Positions 42,396 through 50,470 of a DNA stretch of 64,000 nt are shown piece after piece. The notes below the pieces were generated by a model. That model had not been told where the DNA came from and did no database searches. It saw only the letters and a program-made list of their open reading frames with translations. A program made the translations under genes and the position numbers. Location of the stretch: NCBI RefSeq assembly GCF_002043095.1, contig NZ_MVOC01000057.1, forward strand, positions 62,001 to 126,000, given 5' to 3'. The stretch comes from Mycobacterium sp. AT1 (lineage in GTDB: Bacteria > Actinomycetota > Actinomycetes > Mycobacteriales > Mycobacteriaceae). Position 1 is the stretch's first letter, and the number at the start of each line of letters is the position of its first letter.

Positions 42396-43411
42396 CCGCG
42401 CTCGTCATCGGGGGCAACGGCTACCTCGGGTCCCATGTCGCCCGCCGGTTGGTCGAGGACGGGCAGGAGGTCCGCGTCATGGTGCGGGCCGGGGCCAACA
42501 CGATCGGCATCGTCGACCTCGACGTGACGCGATTCGTCGGCGACATCTGGGACGACGAGGTCCTGCACGAGGCCATGATCGGCTGTGACGTCGTCTACTA
42601 CTGCGTCGTCGACACCCGCGGCTGGCTGAAGGACCCCGCCCCGCTGTTCCGCACCAACGTCGAGGGCACCAGGAACGTGCTCGAGGTGGCGTGCCGGCCC
42701 GACGTCGCCGCGAGCCTCGAGCGCTTCGTCTTCACCAGCAGCTACGCGACGGTGGGCCGTGAGCGCGGCCGGGTCGCCACCGAGGATGACGTGATCGTCG
42801 ACCGCGGGTTGACGCCGTACGTGCGGTCTCGGGTTCAGGCCGAGAACCTCGTCATGGAGTACGTCCGCGATCGCGGACTGCCGGCTATCGCCATGTGCGT
42901 GTCGACCACCTACGGTGCCGGCGACTGGGGGCGCACTCCACACGGTGCGATCATCGCGGGCGCGGCCTTCGGCAAGCTGCCATTCGTGATGGGCGGCGTC
43001 GAGCTGGAGGCCGTCGGAATCGACGACGCCGCAAAGGCTTTGGTCCTGGCCGCGGAGAAGGGTCGCGTCGGGCAGCGGTACTTGATCTCGGAGAAGATGA
43101 TCAGCAACGCCGAGGTGGTACGCATCGCCGCCGAGGCGGCCGGCGTGCCCGCACCCACCCGGTCGATCCCGCTGGCGCTCGCCTGGGTGATGGCCGTGCT
43201 CGGCAGTGCGAAGGCGCGTATCACGGGCACCGACGAGAAACTGTCGATCGACTCGCTGCGGCTGATGCGGGCCGAGGCGCCCGTGGATTGCAGCAAGGCC
43301 AGACGTGAACTCGGTTGGCACCCCCGGCCGGTCGAGGAGTCGATCCGGGAGGCCGCCAAGTTCTGGGTCGGTCTGCGAGAGGCCAAACGGCGGAGCAAGC
43401 AAACGGGTTGA
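42392..43411 (+). CDS. NAD-dependent epimerase/dehydratase family protein (Rv0139-like)
   Basis: The 339-residue extended SDR has the NAD motif GGNGYLGSHVARRL, DLDVTRFVGDI, and TSSYATVGRERG. The usual YxxxK pair reads YVRSRVQAEN, with Arg in place of the catalytic Lys. It is coupled to the NTF2-like gene by a 4-nt overlap. Homologue of Rv0139 (340 residues). Substrate unknown; the missing Lys may mean a non-dehydrogenase function or altered chemistry. Confidence 0.85.
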   Translation: MTALVIGGNGYLGSHVARRLVEDGQEVRVMVRAGANTIGIVDLDVTRFVGDIWDDEVLHEAMIGCDVVYYCVVDTRGWLKDPAPLFRTNVEGTRNVLEVACRPDVAASLERFVFTSSYATVGRERGRVATEDDVIVDRGLTPYVRSRVQAENLVMEYVRDRGLPAIAMCVSTTYGAGDWGRTPHGAIIAGAAFGKLPFVMGGVELEAVGIDDAAKALVLAAEKGRVGQRYLISEKMISNAEVVRIAAEAAGVPAPTRSIPLALAWVMAVLGSAKARITGTDEKLSIDSLRLMRAEAPVDCSKARRELGWHPRPVEESIREAAKFWVGLREAKRRSKQTG

Positions 43412-43421
43412 CCCCGCCCGG

Positions 43422-43766
43422 TCACGTCTCCAGGCGTCGGCGCACGTCCGAGAGTCTTTGTCGCAGTTCGTCTTCGGCGATAACACCGCGGGCCAGCAGC
43501 GAATGGGCGAGGGCGACCAGTTGGTTCTCCGGATACGGCAGGTCGGAGTACACCGTCGCCGACAGCGAGTCCTCCTCGTCGCGGCGCTCCTTGAAACTCG
43601 GCACCGGCGTGTCACACGCCGCGTGATCCAGAGCGTCGCACAGGCCGTCGAGGCTGGTCTTCCACGGCGGCACGAGATTCTCGACGCCGTACTTGGCCGC
43701 CATCCGCGGCCACACCTGATCGGGGTCGACCATGGACCGCAGCACCTCGCCGTCGACGTCGGTCAT
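43422..43766 (-). CDS. Nitrile-hydratase-operon small protein (beta-like / accessory)
   Basis: This 114-residue protein starts ATG 43766 (MTDVDGEVLRSMVD). The middle FKERRDEEDSLSATVYSDLPYPENQLVALAHSLLARGVIAEDELRQRL recalls the N-terminal beta-subunit domain shared by NHase accessory proteins and thiocyanate hydrolase small subunits. It follows the alpha subunit gene by 2 nt, the usual place for a metal-loading helper. It may be a third subunit rather than a chaperone. Confidence 0.65.
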   Translation of the reverse strand: MTDVDGEVLRSMVDPDQVWPRMAAKYGVENLVPPWKTSLDGLCDALDHAACDTPVPSFKERRDEEDSLSATVYSDLPYPENQLVALAHSLLARGVIAEDELRQRLSDVRRRLET

Positions 43767-43768
43767 CG

Positions 43769-44488
<720 letters not shown>

Positions 44489-44498
44489 GTCGGTCCGT

Positions 44499-45338
44499 TC
44501 AGTCGGCGGCGCGCAGCCAGCGTTCGGGGATTTCGGTGCGCAGCGTGTCGGTGGGCGGGCCGTTGAAGTCGTCCCAGAGCTCGGCCATCGTGAACTGGAC
44601 GACGTAGAACCACTCCGGCTTGGCGTCGGGGATGTCCCACGTTTCGTCCTCGGCGGCGGGGCTCTCATAGGCCACGGCGGCGATTTCGCCGGTCGCGCCG
44701 CGCACGTATTCCGGTGTGCGGGTGTAGAACAGCACGGGTAGCTCCCGCACCAGAACGCGGTCGCCCACCGCGAACTTCGGGTTGCCCGCCTTGCCGGCGT
44801 ACACCTGCGGGTCGCCCTTGCCCAGCGCGTGCACGATGTGGCTGTTGCGCTTGACCTCGGCTCCGTCGCCCTCGAACTTCGGCTGTGCCTGCAAGGCCTT
44901 GCCGGCCAGCCCGCCCGCGTACCGCTGCTGGACCTCGGCCATCCGTTCGCTGAGCTCGGTGAGGCCGATGTGGTGCTTCTCGACGAGTACTCGCGCCACC
45001 GACAGCAGCCACCGGCCGTAGTAGGGGAAGCCGAGATACACCGCGCGTTGCACGTCGACGTTGCCGATGCGACGCCGTTCCTCGGACAGCCAAATGCCGC
45101 GCCAGGCAAGCACTTCACACATGACGTAGGTCATGTGCTCCCAGTACTCGTAGTCCTTGTTCTCGTACTTCATCGGGGCGTCGGGCTCGCCGCCGACGTC
45201 GTGCACGGGCTTCATGTAGGCGACGAACCGGCCGTGGTCCAGCAGATCAGGGGTGGGTGCGTCGGGCAGTTCGGGATAGGACGACTTGAGGCGCGCGACG
45301 AGGTCGAGTTGGGTGGCCCGCTCAGCCGCAGTGCTCAT
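44499..45338 (-). CDS. Nitrile hydratase beta-like subunit
   Basis: This 279-residue protein leads the operon. It has ARLKSSYPELPDAPTPDLLDHGRFVAYMKPVHDVGGEPDAPMKYENKDYEYWEHMTYVMCEVLAWRGIW, like the N-terminal half of NHase beta, and a C-terminal SH3-like barrel (KFAVGDRVLVRELPVLFYTRTPEYVRGATGEIAAVAYESP). Together with the alpha-like subunit it should form the heterodimer. Start ATG 45338. Confidence 0.85.
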   Translation of the reverse strand: MSTAAERATQLDLVARLKSSYPELPDAPTPDLLDHGRFVAYMKPVHDVGGEPDAPMKYENKDYEYWEHMTYVMCEVLAWRGIWLSEERRRIGNVDVQRAVYLGFPYYGRWLLSVARVLVEKHHIGLTELSERMAEVQQRYAGGLAGKALQAQPKFEGDGAEVKRNSHIVHALGKGDPQVYAGKAGNPKFAVGDRVLVRELPVLFYTRTPEYVRGATGEIAAVAYESPAAEDETWDIPDAKPEWFYVVQFTMAELWDDFNGPPTDTLRTEIPERWLRAAD

Positions 45339-45406
45339 GGCCGTTCCTCCGCCGTTAGACGTGCCGGTGCCGATTGCGACCAGCTCCCCACTGATCGGAG
45401 GCTAGC

Positions 45407-45428
45407 ACCGACACATTTGCTGGTCGGT
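45407..45428. promoter_or_regulatory. Inverted repeat upstream of NHase-like operon
   Basis: ACCGAC (45407-45412) and GTCGGT (45423-45428) with a 10-bp spacer lie 69-90 bp upstream of the operon start, next to a TAGC-type -10 region on the minus strand. The ACCGAC/GTCGGT half-sites resemble TetR-family sites. No regulator is adjacent. Confidence 0.4.
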
Positions 45429-45463
45429 CATTTTGGCGGCATCGGTCATGGCTTTGCCTACCT

Positions 45464-45940
45464 TTGTCAGCGCGCGTCGGCTCGGCCTCGGAGACGCTCG
45501 CCACGGTCTCGGACCGCGTCACCAAGGGGCAGCATGGAGCCAGGACGATCACCTTCATCACCGGAGCGAACAAGGGACTTGGCTACGAGACCGCCCGTCG
45601 GCTCGACGTGCTGATCAATTACGCGTGCGTCGCCGGTCCGTACGCCGACGCCGCCGATCTGACGGCCGAGGACTTTCACGCCGTGTTCGACGTCAACGTG
45701 CTCGGAGTGGTCCGGACGACGATCGCCTTCCTGCCGTTGCTGCGACGCTCGTCGGACCCGGTGATCGTCAACGTCGGCAGCGGAATGGGATCACTCGAGC
45801 TCACCCATGACCTGAACGCGAACTCCGGGCCGCAGACCGTCACCGAGGGCACCGACGCCGTCGTCGCGCTCGCCACGGAGGGTCCCGGTCACGGCTCGGG
45901 GCGGTTCGTCGACCGCCACGGCGAGACCTCCTGGGGTTAG
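45464..45940 (+). pseudogene. Relic of a short-chain dehydrogenase with internal deletions
   Basis: The 158-residue frame reads TITFITGANKGLGYETARRL (NAD-binding motif) and jumps straight to DVLINYACVAGP, losing about 50 residues of the Rossmann fold. It continues LTAEDFHAVFDVNVLGVVRTTIAFLPLLRRSSDPVIVNVGSGMGSLELTHD, then skips the YxxxK active site and ends PQTVTEGTDAVVALATEGPGHGSGRFVDRHGETSWG, the normal SDR C-terminus. The NNAG motif is NYACVAG. Both deletions kept the frame. It cannot be an active SDR. The start is unclear; homology begins near 45545. Confidence 0.75.
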
Positions 45941-46408
45941 TCACGCGTTGGTCGTCCGCGCTCCGAGTACCGGTTGACGGCGGTGACCGCCGTCGAAGCC
46001 GGACGCCCAGGGCCACCGGCCCCGGCCGTCCGCCCACACCAGCTGGATGGCGCGGACGTCGTAGCCCTCGAGCGCGATGGCCAGCCCCATGTGGGCGTCG
46101 GGATGCTCGACGTCGACCACTTCGAGGCGGGTGTTCGCCGGCAGCACGAGCTGATCGCCCGGCACCGGTCGAAGGCCGCCGATCATCCGCTTGGCGAACG
46201 TGTTCAGCAGCCAGCCGGCTTGTTTCGTTGGCAGGCCGGTGACCAGGAGCTCCGGCAGGCCGCGCTCGTGCAGCCCGACGGTGTAGGAGAAGGGTCTGCG
46301 GTCGCTTTCGACGTGTTGCACTGCCCAGCCGTGCGCCACGATCGTCTGGCGAAGCAGCGCGAGGTAGTCGTCGAATGTCTTGTCGGGGTGGTCGCATTGC
46401 CAGCACAT
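45941..46408 (-). CDS. DUF4262 protein
   Basis: The 155-residue protein starts MCWQCDHPDKTFDDYLALLRQTIVAHGWAVQHVESDRRPFSYTVGLHERGLPELLVTGLP, matching the DUF4262 family (CxxC start, TVGL, PELLV). Members are frequent in actinobacteria and of unknown function. A stable hairpin lies in its 5' leader (46426-46462). It ends 1 bp beyond the SDR relic stop. Confidence 0.82.
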   Translation of the reverse strand: MCWQCDHPDKTFDDYLALLRQTIVAHGWAVQHVESDRRPFSYTVGLHERGLPELLVTGLPTKQAGWLLNTFAKRMIGGLRPVPGDQLVLPANTRLEVVDVEHPDAHMGLAIALEGYDVRAIQLVWADGRGRWPWASGFDGGHRRQPVLGARTTNA

Positions 46409-46425
46409 GGCGTGTCTGCCCTTCT

Positions 46426-46462
46426 GTCGGTTCTTGCCGCGAGCGTGTCTCGCGGCACCGAC
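46426..46462. other. Leader hairpin upstream of DUF4262 gene
   Basis: Arms TGCCGCGAG (46435-46443) and CTCGCGGCA (46449-46457) enclose loop CGTGT. An outer 5-bp stem GTCGG/CCGAC (46426-46430, 46458-46462) closes it with a 4-nt bulge. It is 18 bp upstream of the start codon, in the transcript leader. Confidence 0.55.
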
Positions 46463-46553
46463 AATTTCCGGGCCGAGAACCGTTGAGAGCGTTGTCTATC
46501 CACAGTGGCGAGTTCGTCCACAGGCGGGAACCATGGTTGGTGCGACTTGAGGC

Positions 46554-46985
46554 CTAGTGGTCTAGGCGGTCGTCCGAGCGCGTCCGACCGATGAATACCA
46601 GCCGGTGAGGTTTTCCATGCACTCGCTCTTCACCGTTCTCCGGTGAGGTCGCGGCGTATCCCATCGCTTCGAGTTGAGCCACCGCAGCGGCTGGTGAATC
46701 CCGCACGGCCGCACGGGTCTGGATTCGCCGCCACTTTGCGCGACCCTCGCGGACAACGTGTTTCCACCCGTCGGCTCCAGGAAAACCACAGTCTCGTATG
46801 AGGAACTCGACAACGTCCTCGATGCACGGTCTGAAGCGGTCGCCGCCCATCGGAAGGTGCAGTGACTCGATGCTGCGCGGTGTGTCGTGGTTCGGTTGGG
46901 AGAGAATGTGTGACAAGGCGCCGCGATGAGCCGTTATTGAATATGCGAGCTGGGCTTGCTCCGGGCGTCCCGGTCGTACTCCCAT
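46554..46985 (-). CDS. Hypothetical protein, accessory region
   Basis: I do not recognise a named family. The recognisable part is IESLHLPMGGDRFRPCIEDVVEFLIRDCGF, WKHVVREGRAKWRRIQTRAAVRDSPAAAVAQLEAMGY and a C-terminal KPHRLVFIG. It may be a small cytosolic regulator. The ATG at 46985 overlaps the upstream gene by 52 nt; TTG 46916 would avoid overlap. GC is lower here than in the rest of the window. It is the last of three small leftward genes. Confidence 0.5.
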   Translation of the reverse strand: MGVRPGRPEQAQLAYSITAHRGALSHILSQPNHDTPRSIESLHLPMGGDRFRPCIEDVVEFLIRDCGFPGADGWKHVVREGRAKWRRIQTRAAVRDSPAAAVAQLEAMGYAATSPENGEERVHGKPHRLVFIGRTRSDDRLDH

Positions 46986-47290
46986 CGGATGATGGGCGCG
47001 CGGTCAAGCTTTGCCTTCAACACGAACGATGAGTGCTCAACGGCGAGGTAGTGGCTAAACGAGTCCACACAGAGCTTGTATACGGCGCTGAGCTCGGCCA
47101 GCACGGTATTGTCTCCGGTCGCACGGAGCTGAACACTCCCGTCCACTACGGCGCGTAGCCGGTCGCTGTCCTGCGACGCCAGCCCGGCCTCGACCTGCCA
47201 ATCGTCGTTGCGCAGGGCGGTAATTGCATTTTCGACGTCGGTCGCGAAGGTGACTACTTGCTCGTTGAAATCTCTATGAGAGATGGGCAT
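46934..47290 (-). CDS. Hypothetical protein, accessory region (118 aa)
   Basis: Not recognised. This 118-residue soluble protein starts MPISHRDFNEQVVTFATDVENAITALRNDDWQ and ends with HYLAVEHSSFVLKAKLDRAPIIRWEYDRDARSKPSSHIQ. It follows the 62-residue gene by 17 nt, so the two could be a small pair such as toxin and antitoxin. No toxin active site is visible, so the role is open. Confidence 0.55.
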   Translation of the reverse strand: MPISHRDFNEQVVTFATDVENAITALRNDDWQVEAGLASQDSDRLRAVVDGSVQLRATGDNTVLAELSAVYKLCVDSFSHYLAVEHSSFVLKAKLDRAPIIRWEYDRDARSKPSSHIQ

Positions 47291-47307
47291 GCAGTAGGGC
47301 GCCGGTG

Positions 47308-47496
47308 TTAAGCCCGGGTCTCACCCAAGAGGAATGCGATTGATTCGAGCTGTTCCCAGGCGTCGTGTTCGTCGCCCACCAGTGCGTAGTGCGCAGCCCG
47401 GTCGCGAAGTTCCTCCGACGAGATGCCCAGCCTGGCAATGATCTGCTCGCGCCGGGCCCGTAACTCGTCATCGGTCAGGGTTGCAATCTTGGGCAT
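47308..47496 (-). CDS. Small protein (62 aa), antitoxin-like context
   Basis: The 62-residue protein (ATG 47496) reads MPKIATLTDDELRARREQI, then LGISSEELRDRAAHYALVGDEHDAWEQLESIAFLLGETRA. It is helical and highly charged. I recall similar short proteins beside other small genes in actinobacteria, but I cannot name a family. It leads the three-gene set and could be the antitoxin of a TA-like module. Confidence 0.6.
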   Translation of the reverse strand: MPKIATLTDDELRARREQIIARLGISSEELRDRAAHYALVGDEHDAWEQLESIAFLLGETRA

Positions 47497-47651
47497 GCCA
47501 TCGACCTCGCGATCTGCTGATGTCCCCAGTGTGGCACCTACGGGGTCGCCCATGTCAGACATCGACGTGTTCGTCATGCCACCAGGGCGCCGTATGGCAC
47601 TGACAAGCGACCAGATTGGACTGCGCTCGACGCACACCTAATTGACGCCGG

Positions 47652-50192
47652 CTACCCCATCCGCCCCGCGTCGACCACCCGGATCACCGCCGCGCCCTCC
47701 TCGTCGGACGCCTCCAGGTCTACCTCGACGTCGAAGCCCCAATCCCGGTCGCCGGCAGGGTCGTCCAGGATCTGCCGGACGTCCCATCGGTCGGGTTGGC
47801 GGTCGACGATCAACAGTGCGGGACCGCGGGCGTCCGCGCCGGTGCCCACCGAGTCGTGCTCGTCGAAGTACTCGGCGCCGACTTCCGCCCAGCGTTCGGT
47901 GGTCCACCCGGCGTCCCCGTCGAGCTGGCCCAAGTCGTACCACCGGCGGTGCGAGAAGAGCTCGACCCGGCGGAACAGCGCGTTGCGGACCATCGCGGTG
48001 AAGGCCCGCTCGTTGCCGGTCAGCGGACGCGGACGGGCAGGCACCGCCACCGGGGCGTCCAACGGTTGATCGGGACTGGTGAGTTGTTCCCACTCGTCGA
48101 GCAGGCTCGAATCCACTTGGCGGACAAGCTCACCCAGCCACTCGACGACGTCGGTGACCTCTTCGGTGCGGGCCGAGGCGGGCACGCCCGAGCGCAGCGC
48201 CTTGAACGCGTCGGAGAGGTAGCGCAGGACGGCGCCCTCGGAGCGGGTCAACGCGTAGACGCTGACGAACTCCCGGAACGTGAAGGCCCGCTCCCACATC
48301 TCTCGCACGATCGACTTCGGTGACAGCTGGCCGTCGGCGGCCCACGGGTTGCTTTGCAAGTACACGTCGTAGACGTGTCCGAGCACGTCGGCCAGCGGCT
48401 TGGGATAGGTGATGTCGTCGAGCAGCGCGATGCGCTCGTCGTACTCGACGCCCTCGGCCTTCATCGCGGCGACGGCCTCGCCCCTGGCCTTCTTCAGCTG
48501 GGCCGACAGTATCTGGCGTGGATCCTCCAGCGTCGCCTCGATCACCGAAACGACGTCCAGCGCATAGGTTTCCGACGCCGGGTCGAGCACGTCGATCGCG
48601 GCGAGGGCGAACGTCGACAGCGGCTGGTTGAGGGCGAAGTCGGGCGGCAGGTCGACGGTCAACCGGTAGCGGCGGCCGTCGGCCTCGGGTTCGGGAAGCC
48701 GTTCCAGCACCCCGGCCTGCAGCAGCGACCGGGCGATGCCGACCGCCTCCCGGATGTGCTTGAGCTGCCGCTTGCGTGGCTCGTGGTTCTCGGTGAGCAG
48801 CCGTCGCATCGCGATGAAGGGATCCCCCGGACGGTCGACGACGTCGAGGATCATCGCCGTCGACACCCGCATGTTGCTCGTCAACGGCTCGGGGGTGGCC
48901 TCCATCAGTCGAGTCATGGTCTTCTCGCTCCACGGCACCATGCCCTCGGGAACCTTGCGGCGCACCAACTTTCGGCGCTTCTTCGGGTCGTCGGCGACCT
49001 TGGCGAACTGTTTGAGGTTCTCGACCTCGTGCTCGGGTGCCTCGACCACGACGGTGCCCGCGGTGTCGTATCCGGCCCGCCCGGCGCGCCCGGCGATCTG
49101 GTGGAACTCGCGTGCGTTGAGCATCCGGGTGCGGGTGCCGTCGTACTTCGACAGGGCCGAGAACACCACCGTGCGAATGGGCACGTTGATGCCGACGCCA
49201 AGCGTGTCGGTGCCGCAGATGACCTTGAGCAGCCCGGCTTGCGCCAGCTGTTCGACCAGGCGCCGGTACTTCGGCAGCATGCCGGCGTGGTGGACGCCGA
49301 TGCCGTGTCGGACCAACCGCGAGAGCGTCGTGCCGAAGGCCGACGAAAAGCGAAACGCGCCAATGAGTTCGGCGATGGCCGCCTTCTCCTCCTTGGTGCT
49401 GACGTTGACGCTCATCAGGGCCTGCGCCCGCTCCAGTGCCGACGCCTGGGTGAAGTGCACGACGTAGACCGGGGCCTGCTTGGTGTCGAGCAGGTCCTGG
49501 ATGGTCTCGTGCATCGGGGTGGTCGCGTAGTAGTAGTGCAGCGGCACTGGCCGCTCGGCGTTGGCCACCAGCGCCGTCGTCCGGCCCGTCCGACGGGTGA
49601 GGTCCTCCCGTAGGAACGTGACGTCGCCGAGGGTGGCTGACATCAGCAGGAACTGTGCGCGCGGCAGTTCCAGCAGCGGCACCTGCCAGGCCCAGCCGCG
49701 GTCCGGGTCGCCGTAGAAGTGGAACTCGTCCATTACCACCAACCCGATGTCGGCGGCGGCGCCCTCGCGCAGGGCGGTGTTGGCCAGCACCTCGGCGGTG
49801 CACGCGATGATCGGCGCTCCGGCGTTGACCGAGGCGTCGCCGGTGAGCATGCCGACGTTGGCCGCGCCGAACACGTCGCACAGGGCGAAGAACTTCTCGC
49901 TGACCAACGCCTTGATCGGGGCGGTGTAGAAGCTGCGTGTCCCCGCGGCGAGGGCCGCATACAGCGCGCCGGTCGCGACCAGCGACTTGCCCGACCCGGT
50001 CGGGGTGGCCAGGACGACGTTCGCGCCGCTGACCAACTCGATCAGCGCCTCCTCCTGCGCCGGGTAGAGCACGGTCCCGCTCGCCTCGGCCCAGGCGGCG
50101 AACGAGGCGAACAGTTCGTCGGGGTCGGTGCCGTTGGCGCGCAGCGTCGACAGGTCGCTCGGGTCGGGCAGGAGGGCGGCAGCGGTGGTCAT
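47652..50192 (-). CDS. DEAD/DEAH-box helicase with DUF3516 domain
   Basis: The 846-residue SF2 helicase has Walker A LATPTGSGKSLV, motif II MDEFHFY (DEFH), motif III LLMSATLGD, and motifs V-VI IRTVVFSALSKYDGTRTRMLNAREFHQIAGRAGRAGYD, close to Ski2/HelY-like RNA helicases. The long C-terminal DUF3516 region (SSLLDEWEQL...GFDVEVDLEASDEEGAAVI) is shared by mycobacterial homologues. RNA processing or decay is the likely role. Start ATG 50192; a longer frame upstream lacks a ribosome site. Confidence 0.9.
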   Translation of the reverse strand: MTTAAALLPDPSDLSTLRANGTDPDELFASFAAWAEASGTVLYPAQEEALIELVSGANVVLATPTGSGKSLVATGALYAALAAGTRSFYTAPIKALVSEKFFALCDVFGAANVGMLTGDASVNAGAPIIACTAEVLANTALREGAAADIGLVVMDEFHFYGDPDRGWAWQVPLLELPRAQFLLMSATLGDVTFLREDLTRRTGRTTALVANAERPVPLHYYYATTPMHETIQDLLDTKQAPVYVVHFTQASALERAQALMSVNVSTKEEKAAIAELIGAFRFSSAFGTTLSRLVRHGIGVHHAGMLPKYRRLVEQLAQAGLLKVICGTDTLGVGINVPIRTVVFSALSKYDGTRTRMLNAREFHQIAGRAGRAGYDTAGTVVVEAPEHEVENLKQFAKVADDPKKRRKLVRRKVPEGMVPWSEKTMTRLMEATPEPLTSNMRVSTAMILDVVDRPGDPFIAMRRLLTENHEPRKRQLKHIREAVGIARSLLQAGVLERLPEPEADGRRYRLTVDLPPDFALNQPLSTFALAAIDVLDPASETYALDVVSVIEATLEDPRQILSAQLKKARGEAVAAMKAEGVEYDERIALLDDITYPKPLADVLGHVYDVYLQSNPWAADGQLSPKSIVREMWERAFTFREFVSVYALTRSEGAVLRYLSDAFKALRSGVPASARTEEVTDVVEWLGELVRQVDSSLLDEWEQLTSPDQPLDAPVAVPARPRPLTGNERAFTAMVRNALFRRVELFSHRRWYDLGQLDGDAGWTTERWAEVGAEYFDEHDSVGTGADARGPALLIVDRQPDRWDVRQILDDPAGDRDWGFDVEVDLEASDEEGAAVIRVVDAGRMG

Positions 50193-50284
50193 CGTGGGTC
50201 CAGCCTGCCCGACCGGCCGTCGTTGGAGTAATTCCGGCGGGATTGGGCATCCCCGGTGGGGGCCACCCAACGGAGGGATCGACG

Positions 50285-50446
50285 ATGTCCAGGCACAACG
50301 AATACACCGGTGACACCTGCGTCTGCGGACATCCCATGTACTACCGGATCGTCCAACTCGGTGGAAGACCCGAGTCTCGGCGCGGTCCGTCGTGTTGGTA
50401 CGAGGACTGTGCCGAGCAGGGCCGGTGGCAAGAGCGGCAGGCGTAG
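50285..50446 (+). CDS. Small Cys-rich protein (53 aa), zinc-ribbon-like
   Basis: The 53-residue product is MSRHNEYTGDTCVCGHPMYYRI, then VQLGGRPESRRGPSCWYEDCAEQGRWQERQA. CxC-His and C-x4-C form a plausible zinc ribbon. The ATG has GGAGGG 8 nt upstream, a strong ribosome site. It lies between the divergent helicase and the FAD oxidoreductase. Function is unknown. Confidence 0.65.
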   Translation: MSRHNEYTGDTCVCGHPMYYRIVQLGGRPESRRGPSCWYEDCAEQGRWQERQA

Positions 50447-50470
50447 GACGACCCGCCCTGGCACACTTCC

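Noticed and set aside
45464..45940. Functional short-chain dehydrogenase
   Set aside because: Two segments including the YxxxK site are missing, so it is a relic.
46494..46533. DnaA-box-like TATCCACA and CGTCCACA
   Set aside because: Only two imperfect boxes, with no dnaA, dnaN or AT-rich unwinding region; not an origin.
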